Assembly (NCBI GenBank): GCA_036852015.1 | Contig: JAANDG010000656.1 | Span: forward strand, 1 to 64,000 | Length of the DNA: 64,000 nucleotides | Origin: Pelodera strongyloides | Lineage: Eukaryota; Nematoda; Chromadorea; Rhabditida; Rhabditidae | Reading direction: 5' to 3' | In this document: positions 37,986 through 49,400 of the stretch, in pieces | Layout: each line of letters starts with the position of its first letter | Numbering within the stretch: position 1 is the first letter of the stretch | Program-made: the position numbers and the translations under genes | Notes under the pieces: generated by a model | Told to the model about the DNA's origin: nothing | The model's database searches: none | What the model saw: the letters and a program-made list of their open reading frames with translations, nothing else

Positions 37986-38335
37986 TGATGTTAAATAATA
38001 ATAATTTATTTCCAGGTGGCGCGATGATTTCACTTGGTAAAAGTGACAATTAAAATATGGGAAAATCAAGAAAAGGGATATTTATCCCGTGGTAGGTCAG
38101 CCAATCCTCTTATTATAACAGCTCAACTCTAAAAAAGTTAGACTTCCGAATTGATTACGTAGTAAGTGAAACCGTCATTAACGTCTTAAAAGGAACCGTT
38201 GAAACGTACACTCAAACAGAAAACGGTTTATTTTGGTCGTTTTATGTGAAAACCCTTGCAATACACGTTTCAACAGAGCTTTATAGCGCAATAGATTCAG
38301 TCTAATATGTCGAATATATCTCTAACCAGCCGTTC

Positions 38336-38387
38336 GAAGAGCCCTACGGGCTCTTCTCCGACTGGAGGAATCGGCCTTCGGCCGATT
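38336..38387 (+). other. Two adjacent perfect hairpins
   Basis: GAAGAGCCC-TAC-GGGCTCTTC (38336-38356) and AATCGGC-CTTCG-GCCGATT (38369-38387). The second closes on a C(TTCG)G tetraloop. They follow the second ~1-kb-unit core. Confidence 0.75.
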
Positions 38388-38584
38388 GTTTCCCTATTTA
38401 AAAAAAGGATTGCTACAATTTAAAAAGTTAACTCTCGTCTCTTTCTCCTCCCACACAATCACACGTCTCTGATTGTGGAAACGTATAATAATCAGTTTGG
38501 ATCACCACTCGACTAATGCCACCATGCAAATTTGCTATTGAAGGTGCTGTATGTAGGGCAGAGGATTATCCTTGTCATAAGCTA

Positions 38585-38672
38585 GCATAGCTCAGCAGGT
38601 AGAGCGTTGGACTGTGAACCGAGAGATTGGGTGCTGCTGTGGGTTCGAATACCGCCAGCGGCAAAGATTTAG
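38585..38672 (+). tRNA. tRNA-like sequence, probably pseudo-tRNA or SINE head
   Basis: It has a pol III A-box-like TAGCTCAGCAGGTAGAGC, an anticodon-like CTGTGAA (would read His, GTG) and a B-box-like GGGTTCGAATACC. Acceptor and T stems have mismatches and the variable region is too long, so a functional tRNA is unlikely. Confidence 0.4.
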
Positions 38673-38872
38673 TATGTTCCCATTCGATTGTGAATAGAAA
38701 ATTTTCTTTATGAAAGGATTTCGTTGCGTGCATACAAACAAAAGACCAAGTAAACTCTTCTCCTTTATATAATAAGATAGTCACATCACATTGCACTCTC
38801 CAATAAATGTAAGTACGGCGCGTATAAACTCCTGTTCATCTGTGTACGGGACAACAACAGAGGTGACAACAT

Positions 38873-39043
38873 TTAAACCGCACGTGACAAGATCGGCACA
38901 CTCCTCCTGCCCTTATGCAGCATATGCAAAGGAGCAACAATTAGAATAAAAACTAGACCTCAATTAGACCCCCACGTTGCATAAATGCATAGGAATGCAA
39001 GTACTTAATATGCGTTTCAAAAACCGGCCAGTATTTCGCTTTA
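38873..39043 (+). mobile_element. MITE, ACCGGCCGG family, diverged copy
   Basis: TTAAACCGCACGTGAC...CTTATGCAGCATATGCAAAG...ATGCGTTTCAAAAACCGGCCAGTATTTCGCTTTAG. The right end is well preserved and the left end is decayed. Confidence 0.7.
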
Positions 39044-39114
39044 GTGGATTTCGTAGCAAGCAAATGAATATGTGATTGGGTAATGGAGTTAGCAAGCAAA
39101 ACAACAGTATCGTC

Positions 39115-39279
39115 TTAAAGCGAAATGCTAGCCCCTTTGGAAAATTTGCATATGATAAGCAAATCCCATGTATCCTATGCTAATTGGAAAATTTGCATAT
39201 GATAAGCAAATATGTATCGCATACATAGGATTAGCTTATCATATGCAAATTTTCCAAAGGGGTTAGCATTTCGCTTTAA
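39115..39279. mobile_element. TTAA-flanked foldback MITE inserted in the 1-kb array
   Basis: TTAAAGCGAAATGCTAGCCCC ... GGGGTTAGCATTTCGCTTTAA with long inverted arms (GGAAAATTTGCATATGATAAGC on both sides). It interrupts the array word CGTCTTAAAAGG, so TTAA appears to be the duplicated target. Confidence 0.85.
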
Positions 39280-39558
39280 AAGGAAGTATTGAAACGTATA
39301 CTCGAGCATGCACCACTTGTTTTATTTAGTCGGGTTAAAATGAAACTCTCTATGAGAAGTTATGGTGTTTCGCGGTGCTTCGCATGATGTGTAGTCTCTA
39401 AACTTCTAAACATGTCCGAAAAATGATCTCTCGTCCTCAACCGCGCAGCGCACCCCCATCCAGGGGCTCTCGCCAACTCTTTTTGGCCCCCTGCGCTGCT
39501 GGGGGTGTGGTGCCGGTGCGCTGCGCACACGCGAACGTAGGTACAAGGGAAGAATGAA

Positions 39559-39951
39559 TTAAAGGGTCAGGCCCATTTCAAATGACCCCTATTTTTGATG
39601 ATTCCGTCTGATTCTCCATGTCAAATAAGTAGGATGCAATATTTTTCTAATTTTCAAGCGCAAAATTCACGCAGTATTCAGCAATTTACCCCTGCCAGTC
39701 ACGCCCCTTCGCGCTAATTGGGCAATATCTATTGGGCGTGGCAATTGCGATATCGGCCAATCAGCGCGAATGGGAATGACGTGCCAACTGCGATGGATAG
39801 CTGTGTATGACTGCTCACGGTAAATTGCTGAATAATGAGTGATTTTTGCGCTTGAAAATTAGACAATTATTGCATCCTACTATATTTGACATGGAGAATC
39901 AGACGGAATCATCAAAAATAGGGGTCATTTGAAATGGGCCTGACCCTTTAA
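39559..39951. mobile_element. Foldback MITE, TTAAAGGGTCAGGCCC type
   Basis: A ~390-bp palindrome bounded by TTAA: TTAAAGGGTCAGGCCCATTTC ... GAAATGGGCCTGACCCTTTAA, arms pairing for about 130 bases. Its centre holds CGCCCCTTCGCGCTAATTGGGC-type short palindromes. Confidence 0.9.
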
Positions 39952-40820
39952 ATGACTACACGGACTGACTGAAATAATGACCTGCCGAGTGTAGTCTGTA
40001 ACTTGGCTAATTTGGCCATTAGCCGCGATCTGTGTACGGTCGTTTTTTGCGTTTAGATTTTGGCTTTCCAATAAAGGTGGTGCATTGTTCTGGATTGATT
40101 TTTCATGTGAATATGTGCTATCCAATAGGGAATGTAGGCACTCAAATATGCGCAAAACACACGCAATAATTTCCACACCAAATATGTGTGAATATTCAAT
40201 CACTGTATGTAATTTGAACTCATTTGCATGCAAAAGTCTCGATAACTTTCATATGTATATTTGAAAAATTTCCATTGACCCCGTCGTCTCAAGTAACGCG
40301 TTTACTATGGAACAACTTTGTGGTTTATTTTCTGGGCTTACTATTCCCTTTAAGAGATTTAATCATACGGAAAGTGTAAATTAAATTGCACAAGCAATTC
40401 ACATCCAGAATTTCATCGTTTTATGTGTACGGTGTGCTAGAGCTCAGGTGGTGACGGATCTGGACTCTGGGACTCTTGGGTAAGTTCCTGTACTTTGGAA
40501 CTAAAGTCCGAAAAATGGCCAATTTTTATTTCGACGTGAACTAATTTTAGGCGCAAAAGGGAAGCGATGAAACGTGTAGCCTCCACGACAGCGCAGCGCC
40601 CTTTTTTCTTGGTTGGCGTTGATTATAACCTTCGCAGTACGTTTCAGCAGGTCTTAATAAGTTTATATATTTTAGACCCATTAGTAAATAGCTGTCTTCT
40701 TTCTGCTGTCTTCTTTTGTATTCTGTTCACTGTTATGGCAAAGATGGAAAAATTTCGGTTTAGACAGTCAACCCCGATTGTCGAGAAAAATAAAAAAGTT
40801 ATGACATGGTGAAATTTTTA

Positions 40821-40890
40821 CATTGGCCATGACTCACTGGCAAAGTTCTCGTCTCTCACGGGTTTGAATCCCGTCGTGCTAACCTGTCAC
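40821..40890 (+). other. tRNA-like T-arm/B-box relic
   Basis: ACGGG-TTTGAAT-CCCGT is a perfect five-pair T-arm preceded by a TGACTCACTGGCAAAG word like an A-box. The spacing is too short for an anticodon arm, so this is a relic at most. Confidence 0.3.
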
Positions 40891-40900
40891 GGCGCCGGGA

Positions 40901-41060
40901 ATGGGGTTTCCAAGTATGCTGAAAATTTACAGTAACTTGGACACTTGGAACTACACGAGAATATTTTTTAATTTTCCATATTATATATGCAGGTTTCGTG
41001 CAGAAATACGGTAGTATTGACAGAATCACACCGAATTTTTGGGATACTTGGAAACCCCAT
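40901..41060 (+). mobile_element. MITE, GTTTGCAAGTAT family, best-preserved copy
   Basis: Perfect inverted ends ATGGGGTTTCCAAGTAT / ATACTTGGAAACCCCAT. The interior is nearly identical to 1121-1260. Confidence 0.85.
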
Positions 41061-41327
41061 AAAATTTTCGTCAAACAAAATTTATTCACAGAAAGTGTTC
41101 GAGTTCAAGAAATAATAGTACAAGTAGTGTAAAGGTATGTAGGTTTTAAGCTAAGCTTGTTGTTACTTACGACATAACATAATATAACATTTATTACGAA
41201 CATAAAATGTCGCACAAGTTTTTCAAGACAATACCACATCGAATAACTATGAAACCTGAAAATGCAATTCTGACTAAAATAAAAGCACAAATAAAAACAG
41301 TGTAGAATAGGCGAGGGTTACTATCAA

Positions 41328-41640
41328 TCATAAGTGAAGTTCTATGGACAAACAGTGTCTGCGAACATTCCTAGTCACCCGAGGGATTATGATTTTGATA
41401 CGACCACGTCGAGAGCACAGATTTGACTTCCTGGTTTTGTACATTGAACGTAGATAATGGCCGCATTTGCCAGCCAATAGTTTTCTGAGCATTCTAGCAT
41501 CTGCCTTCCTACGACGATTGTCAAGTGTATCAAGCTTAAATAATGTATCTCTATCTGAACTAGAGGGTGCATAATTGTAATCAAGTAATTGAGAACGCAT
41601 AAAAATTCGCTTTGTAAATGTGCGTTGAATCCGATCTAAT
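41328..41640 (-). repeat. Left arm of an inverted-repeat pair with decayed ORF
   Basis: The minus-strand frame reads ...ADARMLRKLLAGKCGHY... and ...RRGRIKIIIPRVTRNV. The same peptide, diverged, is on the plus strand at 42140-42440. It is probably a fragment of a dispersed element rather than a host gene. Confidence 0.6.
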
Positions 41641-42139
41641 CGTCAGTAATATCCCACTGTGCATAGCAAGCAGGAGTTGAACAAGCAAATTAAATGACAC
41701 TCGCGACTTAAAAAGAAACGTTGAAACGCATACATAAGGGCATGTAAACGTTATGTAACCTTCCCATTATTATAGAGGAAACATTCGGAATATACGTTTC
41801 AGCAGGTCTTTATAAGACTTAAACTCGTTTCGCAGTATTTATCGATCGATGCACGTTCCGTAACTTCGTATATTCTACGTAGTCGACATCATCGGGAGCT
41901 ATTAAAAATCTAATAAAAGATCTTATATCAGAAACTAAATGGCTAATTCATCGCCGATAGAAATGATGTTCTGTAGGGGTTGTACAATATAGTGTAATTC
42001 CAATCATTCTCTGTTCAAGCAAACATACCATACCGTACCTTACATGCCGTATCCCTAAGGTAAGGTGAGGTAAGTTTGCTTGTGTTACTTCATAACGATT
42101 GATAGAAATTGAATAGAAATGTATAGAAGTGGATATTAA

Positions 42140-42440
42140 AATATGTTTTCCGTTGCCTGGAACCTGCGACGATTACGTTGCTTAGTGACCAATACCAATC
42201 GCCGTCACAAGACATCGGCTAGAATGCTCAGAAAAAAATGTTGGCCGCCAAGTGTGGCCCTTATTGTACAAATTGTACAAATTTTCATTGTTCGTTGTAC
42301 AAATTCAGGAATTCTACTCTGTGCTATCGACGTGGTCGTATTAAAATCGTTATCCCTCGAGTGACCAGAAATGTTTCAAAATCATTATCCCCGGGTGACC
42401 AGAAATGTTCGCAGCCACTGGTTTGTCCATAATCATAGAG
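42140..42440 (+). repeat. Right arm of the inverted-repeat pair
   Basis: It encodes, across a frame change, TSARMLRKK, then LAAKCGPY, then YRRGRIKIVIPRVTRNV. It is an inverted relative of 41328-41640; about 0.5 kb lies between the arms. Confidence 0.6.
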
Positions 42441-44162
42441 CTTAACTTATGAAAGAAAAAAAACCATCCCTATTCCTGTAAATTTTCTCATTTGCGCTTT
42501 TATTTTAAATCAGAATTGCATTTTCCCGTTTTATCTTTATTGGTCTTTCCTTGACAGAACTTGTGCAATACATTTTATGTTCGTAATAAATGTTTATGTT
42601 ATGTTACGTTAATCTAAACATGATAGTATTTTTTTCTCGGTACTGCAAACTTTATGGACAACGAAAATGACGAAAATGACACTACCTTGTTAAAAAGAAC
42701 CGTTGAAACGTATAGAGTCGCGCATCTACCTTTACGTTGCTAGAGGAAGCCTTCCAAATATGCTTTTCAGCAGGTTTTTATAAGTCTTTGTGGACTTTCA
42801 CGGTGCTTCCCAACAGTAGGTGGAATAATAATAAAAATATTATTTCGTTGGTATTTGTTTTCTACAGCTCAGAGAATTGCCACTCATCTATAAAAGAAAC
42901 AATGTATAATCGATTCAACCCTAGTTTTTGCGTATCAATTTTAACCTGAACTTTCCGTTTGTAACTTTCCCGATCTTTTATTTATTCAAGTAATCACAAT
43001 CAAAGGAAATGTTCACCACCGGCTTGAAATATGAAAGTTATTCCTTACAGCCCCTTGTCAGTATGTGTATGTTTTTATATGCACTTCCGTATGTGGGTTG
43101 CCTTTTGATTAAGTGTTATTTATGTAATCAATGAACCATTTTAATTATAAAAGTGTCGCTCGATACAAACAAGTGTGTTATTTATGTAATCATTATTTGT
43201 GCTTATCTAAAAAAAAGAGCCAATTAGAAATGTATTTATTCAAATATTCACAATCAATGAAACGTAAAACTGATAAAACTGATAAACTTATTCACAATCG
43301 GTATGGTTAAGATATTTCAAAATCTAAGAAATTATGGTACAATCAGTATAAGGTCACGGCGGGTTCAGACTAAACTTACGTTAAGCTTACGCTCAAGTGA
43401 TAAACGAAAACTTTACTTGACTAAGGTTATCTGCATATCTAGGCCAGCATTTAAAAATTCAAGTTTAAGTTAGTTTTAAACCAATAAGCTTTTCCTGAAC
43501 CCATCACAACCTCAAAGTAAACAGTAGGTGACAAACCTCCCTAAGGTTATTATTAATCAGTAAGAGCTAAGGACACAGAGTAAGTCCAGAAATTACGGCT
43601 TTCCTTAGTCTTAGGGAGGATTGTTCCCTTAGGAACTACGTTATGTAAAGCAAAGTCTAAACATATTCACAATCACTTATTAGCAAGTAGGTAAGCAATA
43701 AACTCTCAGAATTAGCTTATTACGTGATACCAAACAATCGAAACAAATGCAAAGGCAGAAAATGAGCTAATGGACAAAATCAAACACAAAGAAAATCTTC
43801 TCAAATACGAAGACATAAATAAGACTCTACAGAATATAAGGCATAATGCTTAAGGTACAAGGTAGAGACAAGTTACAAGGTATGAAATAGAAAACTTGAA
43901 AATATCTGATCTAAGTAAGCTCATCAAAGTGCAAAATCACATTAGACGTTAAATAATACAGTACGAGCACGTTGTGGAGTGATAAGTTAACTAAATGTCA
44001 AAGTAAAATGTGCACACCACTATAAAAGAGACTTATGTTACAGATGTTGTTCTATTTAGAATAATCGTGACCTATAATTATTGTAAAGAAAGATGGGAAT
44101 CAAGAACAAGATCTTATAAGGATCAATGTGCAATGTGTATGTCATATGCAATGTTACAATAC

Positions 44163-44400
44163 AATATTACATTACAGTAGCTTGTAGATAATTTCGAAAA
44201 AGTGTAGATCATTTTGAAGAGTGTAGATCATTTTGACAAAGTGTAGATCGTTTTGAAAAAGTGTAGATCATTTTGAAAAAGTGTAGATCATTTTGAAAAA
44301 GTGTAGATCATTTTGAAAAAGTGTAGATCATTTTGAAAAAAGTGTAGATCGTTTTGAAAATGTTCAGATCATTTTGAAACTATGTGTAGATCATTTCATC
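44163..44400 (+). repeat. 20/21-bp minisatellite, unit GTGTAGATCATTTTGAAAAA
   Basis: About ten units, the central ones identical and the outer ones diverged (AATTTCG, GTTTTG). It ends 13 bases from the stop codon of the minus-strand membrane-protein gene, so in that transcript it would be 3' UTR. Related GTAGATCATTT words reappear in the next intron (44537-44590). Confidence 0.92.
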
Positions 44401-44412
44401 CAACCTGGTTTC

Positions 44413-46936
44413 CTAATAAATATATTTAGTGGTACCAGTATCTCCATTGCACTTCGCCGTACAGCAAACCATGACTTTTCTCTTGCCGCTCCAGAATTCG
44501 GTGTGCTCTCCGTCGCCGCCAACCTGAAAGGAAACTTGTAGATCATTTTGGATTTTGTAATGTAGATCATTTAGGACCTGTAGATCGTTTTAAAGTGGTG
44601 TGGCACATCGTTTTTAAAAACACGATGGATAACTAATATGTACGAATTGAGTGTTTCTGTGCCTTTCGTCAGAATACTATGCGTAGGAGAACAGTTGTTT
44701 ACTTTTGAAAACACCAGAAGCCGTATTCACCAACATACAGGGAGCCCTCCCTAGGCTCACGAGCGCTCTGAATCTCTTCTGCTCTCGCACTTTCTATGCA
44801 CTCTTTAGCTCCCTGGGAGGGCAGGGAGGACTCCCTGTGTGTTGGTGAATACGGCCTCAGAAGAGTGGGATAGTTTTGTTATCACACTGTTCCTTTAGTA
44901 GGATGGAAAGTAATGAAAATAACTCACCTCAACGGTAACATAAACATCAACGTTGACGAATGATGGTACGTCGCTCTCGCAGACGTCACTAAATTAATGA
45001 ACGTGAATTGAGGCACCGCGTGTGTAGCTGAGCCTCTTAAACGAGCCTAGCCTTGTGTCTTTTTCTTCACTATATATGTGTGTTAGATTTTATGCATTTG
45101 AATAAAGAGTTATATATTAATGGTGGTGTTGGTGGGAATTAAAATAATTAATTATTAAAGAGTTATGACCGTGGTTTATCAAGATGCGAAAAAATGGCAA
45201 AGATCGCATTTGCATTAGGATTACCTACGATAACACCAGGAAAAGCGAAATTCTCAAAAATGACCTACGCCGCATTATCGATCAGCGATACAATTGCGTG
45301 GGCCTTCTTCTCGACGATGTGGTCCTCCAGGACCCTATTGCTCAAGTGAACAGTCTCTCCCACAAGGGCACCATTACGGTAGGCACGGACGACGACGTGA
45401 CGGAGCATCAGCTCAGATGGGTTGGATTTTAGAATAATGAAGTCGACCTGGAGGAAAATGAATAAGAGAGTGTCCCTCGGGAAATAAGTCGACCCATTAA
45501 GTCGACCCATATATATCAACGATACCATATGTGATTTGTCCAAGACAGCAAGATAGACAATCCTTGTGTTACCGTAGTTTACAAAAGCCAGGAAGTTATA
45601 ATATTAGGGACTTTTGCGTAATAATGCTTGTATAAATAAATCACTAACCGGAAACGATAGCACAACATAATGGAGGTCTTCTTCCTCAATAGTGCCGTTC
45701 TTTCTGTGAATCCTATCGGTAATTGTCCTTGAATTACCACTGGGAAAGATGATCCGAACGGGAATGTCGGCATCGGCTGGAATGGAATTAAAGTACAAAA
45801 CATAAACTCCAAATTACAACTGTAACCTACTTTGTTAAACTACTGCTGGGGATGTTACACATACTGGTAGAGAACGATAACATACTAAAACATCCAGGTA
45901 GAAGTATCCATCTATACATCAATTATTAGTTACGGTACAAGATTAAGTTACCGTCAGAGAATTGGTGCGAAAGGGTTGGTGTAGTTATATATTGTCTTAA
46001 TGACTTGAGTACGGTAATTATGTCCTAATGTCGTAATGACTTATGGTTAGTCGTAATCAGTCGTAATGACTTAATGTCTTCGTAATCAGTCGTAATGACT
46101 TAATGTCTTATGTACGGTAATTAAAACAATAAAGTAAAACTCACTAATGAACGAAGTTGTGTAGTGAATGGAGAAGATGACGAAAAAGATGAAAAGGAGT
46201 CCGCTGAGGTAGGAGAGCGCTGGGAAGCAGAGACTGAAATTAGAAGTTGAATTGGCTTTCTCTTTCTGCCTCTCTACGTTTCTCTTCCTCAAGCTCTCTC
46301 TACCTTCTCTCTCTCTCTCTACCTTCTCTCTCTCTCTCTCTCTACCTTCTCTCTCTCTCTCTCTCTCTCTCTGCATACAAGAGCCACAAAGACAACAATT
46401 TAAAAGTAAGCCTCGAGCAGAACGTAATAATATGCCTAAAAACCTACCCGATACTATTCCTCCCCGTCTGTCTTCTCTGCTCTCTCTCCTCTTCGTCATG
46501 TGTTCTCAACAGATCTTCATGTGTCACGCACTCTCTGTACACCTCGTCAACGTCACTTTTGGGAAGCACGTAGACGACGTGAGATTTCAGATCTAAATAA
46601 TGAGATAATATATAATATCAACATTCAGCTGGGAATGATTCACATAAAGATAATTATCATAACGTTGCATATATTTTTCTCATAAACTTTATGTGTAAAT
46701 TATTATTATATAACAAAGAAGTCCATTGAGTTATGTGAAAAATGTAATGAAAAATGAATTCACATCGCTATAATATACAATAGTAGCTAGAGTCATACAT
46801 CATGCATTACTTACAATAAGCTTGTAAAAAATTCTAATTTCACTGATTTCTAAACAATTATCATAATTAAACCTTTTCTGTAATTAAATTAAAGAAACCA
46901 CCAACCTTTCTTCTCTCCGAACAACTTGGGGAACAT
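44413..46936 (-). CDS. Single-pass (type II-like) membrane protein, TMEM106/LEA2-like (7 exons, 247 aa)
   Basis: Exons in coding order: 46936-46906, 46592-46448, 46233-46145, 45776-45649, 45447-45269, 44988-44928, 44523-44413. Every junction is GT-AG and in phase: 744 coding bases, stop TAG. The N-terminus is cytosolic-looking and charged (MFPKLFGEKK..., THDEEEREQRRQTGR). One membrane segment follows at about 60-84 (FPALSYLSGLLFIFFVIFSI). The C-terminal part, about 160 residues, has a beta-rich pattern: NPSELMLRHVVVRAYRNGALVGE, then VNVDVYVTVE, GEHTEFW and a CC pair. This layout resembles TMEM106 proteins (lysosomal; LEA2-like luminal domain), but the similarity is by eye and distant. The gene model is firm; the family is tentative. 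Confidence 0.68.
44716..44858 (+). mobile_element. MITE, CGTATTCACCAACA family, full copy
   Basis: GCCGTATTCACCAACATACAGGG ... TGTGTGTTGGTGAATACGGC with the GAATCTCTTCTGCTCTCGCAC core. It lies in the last intron of the minus-strand membrane-protein gene. Confidence 0.88.
46258..46373 (+). repeat. CT microsatellite
   Basis: TCTCTCTACCTTCTCTCTCT-type repeats in an intron of the minus-strand membrane-protein gene. The overlapping ORFs on both strands (46086-46596) are partly artefacts of this tract, although real exons 2 and 3 lie either side of it. Confidence 0.9.
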
Positions 46937-47942
46937 ATTGTACAAATAAGTATAGTATAGACGTAAGTTAAATATAAAACCTTAGCAGTTTAGCCAGTTA
47001 TTAGTGATGACTAGAGTGTTGTTGTTACCTCTACCGGTGGTTTTTATATGGGAGCCTGGTAGGCGGGCGGTAACCCATTTGTAAGACAACTGTCGAAGTT
47101 GCCTGAGGCGTTAGCGAACTCTGCAAGTTCAATAGAGTGTCACCGGCAGCAAGGTGGCCAACGGTACCGGAAGGAAATTATACCGCTAGCTCTCTCTCTC
47201 TCTCTCTCCCTTTTTATCCATACTATGTCTCAGATTTTGCTTCGTCACTCCCTCTCTCTCTCCCTCGCTATCTCTCTTCACACCTCATTTGATGAAAGTG
47301 ATACATTATATAACTTCTAAAATTTCATAAATGAATGACCCTTGAGAGTAGCATAAGGTTAACAGGTGTATCTAGATCAAACAGATGCCGATTCGCACCT
47401 TTTGAACATGATACATTTAATACGTACTAAATTTCTCTATTCTTATTACATAAATAAAGAATAAAGTGATCACAGGTTCGATTGCAGAATAATACGCGGC
47501 TATCGTGCATATTTTACAGGGCGTCAAATTAGGGTGTAAGTGCAATGTTGTATGTATATGACTCAGATAGATATTCCTATAATTACGATCCTTTATAAAG
47601 GCTCAGCTCTTGGGAGAAAGCTGTAAGCTTTCGAAGTTTGCTCCGAAGTTTGTTCACATCAACTGCGTCAGTTTTCACAATAAACGATAACCCTCTATTC
47701 GCGAGTCTGACCTTTTAAAGATTGCTTATTATTTGTTTAGAGGTCTGATATATCAGGTGTGCTGGACACAATATTCAAAGGTGATAAAATGATAAGACTT
47801 AAGACTTCCAAATTCGCAATCAAAACAAGATTTATGTGTATAAACATTGCGGTCCGTCTTGAACTGTCAAACATTGAAATTTTGTTTAAATTGTAAATTT
47901 CTTCATGTTATAACTTCGCGAACTGGTTATGTTATAGGATAG

Positions 47943-48091
47943 GGTTTGCAAGTATCCCAAACATTCTGTGTGTTTCTGTCAATACTACCGTATAGGTATA
48001 GCTGCACGAAACGCATGCATAATATGAAAAATTAAAAAAATATTCTCGTGTAGTTCCAAGATACGAATAAATTTTCAGCATACTTGCAAAC
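47943..48091 (-). mobile_element. MITE, GTTTGCAAGTAT family, diverged inverse copy
   Basis: GTTTGCAAGTATCC ... GCATACTTGCAAAC; the interior is the reverse complement of the 1121-1260 copy (TCAATACTACCGTAT, CGTGTAGTTCCAAGATACG). Confidence 0.8.
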
Positions 48092-48649
48092 ATAATTAAC
48101 CACAGCGTAACCACAGTGTGGCGCAGAGAACTCGCCGGAAGGTTTTCTCCACATTTATAAAAAAAATCTTTCTGTAAAAATTTGCATAACACCCAAATCT
48201 CCCATGGTTTTACTTCGGAGAAATTCAGCAAATATTTTGTGCGTGGGCGTGAGTTAACTCCCACACTTTCCAGCCAGAAGCCCAGAAGTGCTAAAATAAG
48301 AATAAAAAACGCTTTTCGACCTCACAGTCTGACTGCCACGTCATAAAACTTTGCATAAACCGCTTATAAAGTTCGCCATGCAGACAAGAGACACAAGTCA
48401 AATATTTCCTTTTTGTTTCCGAAATATTTCCTTTTTGTTACATACAATTTTTTAGTGAAAATGTCACAAGTTGTTATACTTCCTTCTTTACGTTCAGATC
48501 TATCGGGCCTATGAAAAATTATTTTATTCCTTTTTTTTCGAAGGCTGCTGATTTACTCATACAAAAAACGTGCATGTATTTTATTATTTTTTTACTTTAA
48601 AGAACTAATCACTGCAAAGCACTGACAAAGTTTCTTTTGCCAACGAAAG

Positions 48650-48677
48650 GCCTAGGCTAGGCTTAGGCTTAGGCTTA
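48650..48677 (+). repeat. Interstitial telomere-type repeat (TTAGGC)
   Basis: GGCCTAGGCTAGGCTTAGGC TTAGGC, about four units, intergenic. Confidence 0.75.
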
Positions 48678-49400
48678 CAAGTTAGGTTTTTATTTAAAAC
48701 AGTTTATACAGTTAGAACAGTTATCTCGTCATTATGCATGTTGCATTATTTACTCTTTTTTTATTTCCATTTAAAATTAAATTCCATTCTTGTACTTGTA
48801 ACACGTGTAATGTCATAAGCTCCCGTGTTTTTCAAGTAACTAATTTTGCAAAGCTCGCGAGGTCAAAGTGCCGAGAAACATTTAAATTACTGTACTATTA
48901 GAAGCTCTAAGAGTGTTACACTCTCAGCCTAGGACAAAAGTAGTTTACGATAGCGGATGGTGCCCATTACGTTTATTGTTGGGTACGCCCATTATCAGTG
49001 CAAAATAACACATCAGGGATCATTAAAGTTTCCTGAAATGTCACATCCAATCATATCAAAATGCAATAACGTTCCGCAAAAACAACACAGAAAAGGTGGC
49101 TGAAATTGATATCACCGTTCGCTCAATTTACCGCCACAGTTCTGCGTCTGTGATGTTGTGTTTAGTCATAGCCTATCTTTATTTACTAGTAAATTTATGG
49201 CATTTAGGTCAAGTTTTACAAAAAAAAAATTTTTGGGATTATAAATATGTTTTTCTAGTAATATGCATGTTTTCAATTTTTGCATTATTTTGTTTTGTTT
49301 TTATTGACGTGCACGGCCCGATGATTATCCCACGTACGCCACTACATTGCCGAATGCATTTGGCACGCTGTTTTAACGATGATTGCACGCCTTTCTACTA

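Larger units (their letters stand above)
37255..42815 (+). repeat. Decayed array of ~1-kb units with a GAAACGTATA...TATACGTTTC core
   Basis: A core of the type TTAAAA(A/G)GAACCGTTGAAACGTATA ... TATACGTTTCAGCAGGTCTTTATAAG recurs, always on the plus strand, near 37270, 38190, 39280, 40565, 41712 and 42690, about 0.9-1.3 kb apart. After it, TTTCACGGTGCTTC follows in several copies, then a TGTC(C/G)GAAAAATG word. MITEs have inserted into some units (37636-37770, 39115-39279). Confidence 0.7.
36483..44412. other. Gene-poor repeat region
   Basis: No exon set was found on either strand in 7.9 kb. It contains a retroelement end (36943-37095), about six diverged copies of a ~1-kb unit, several TTAA MITEs, two tRNA-like sequences, an inverted-repeat pair (41328/42140) and, at its end, a 20-bp minisatellite. 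Confidence 0.5.

Noticed and set aside
46086..46596. Long open frames of 108-137 codons on both strands
   Set aside because: They mostly translate the CT/GA microsatellite; the real exons 46448-46592 and 46145-46233 are shorter and in other registers.
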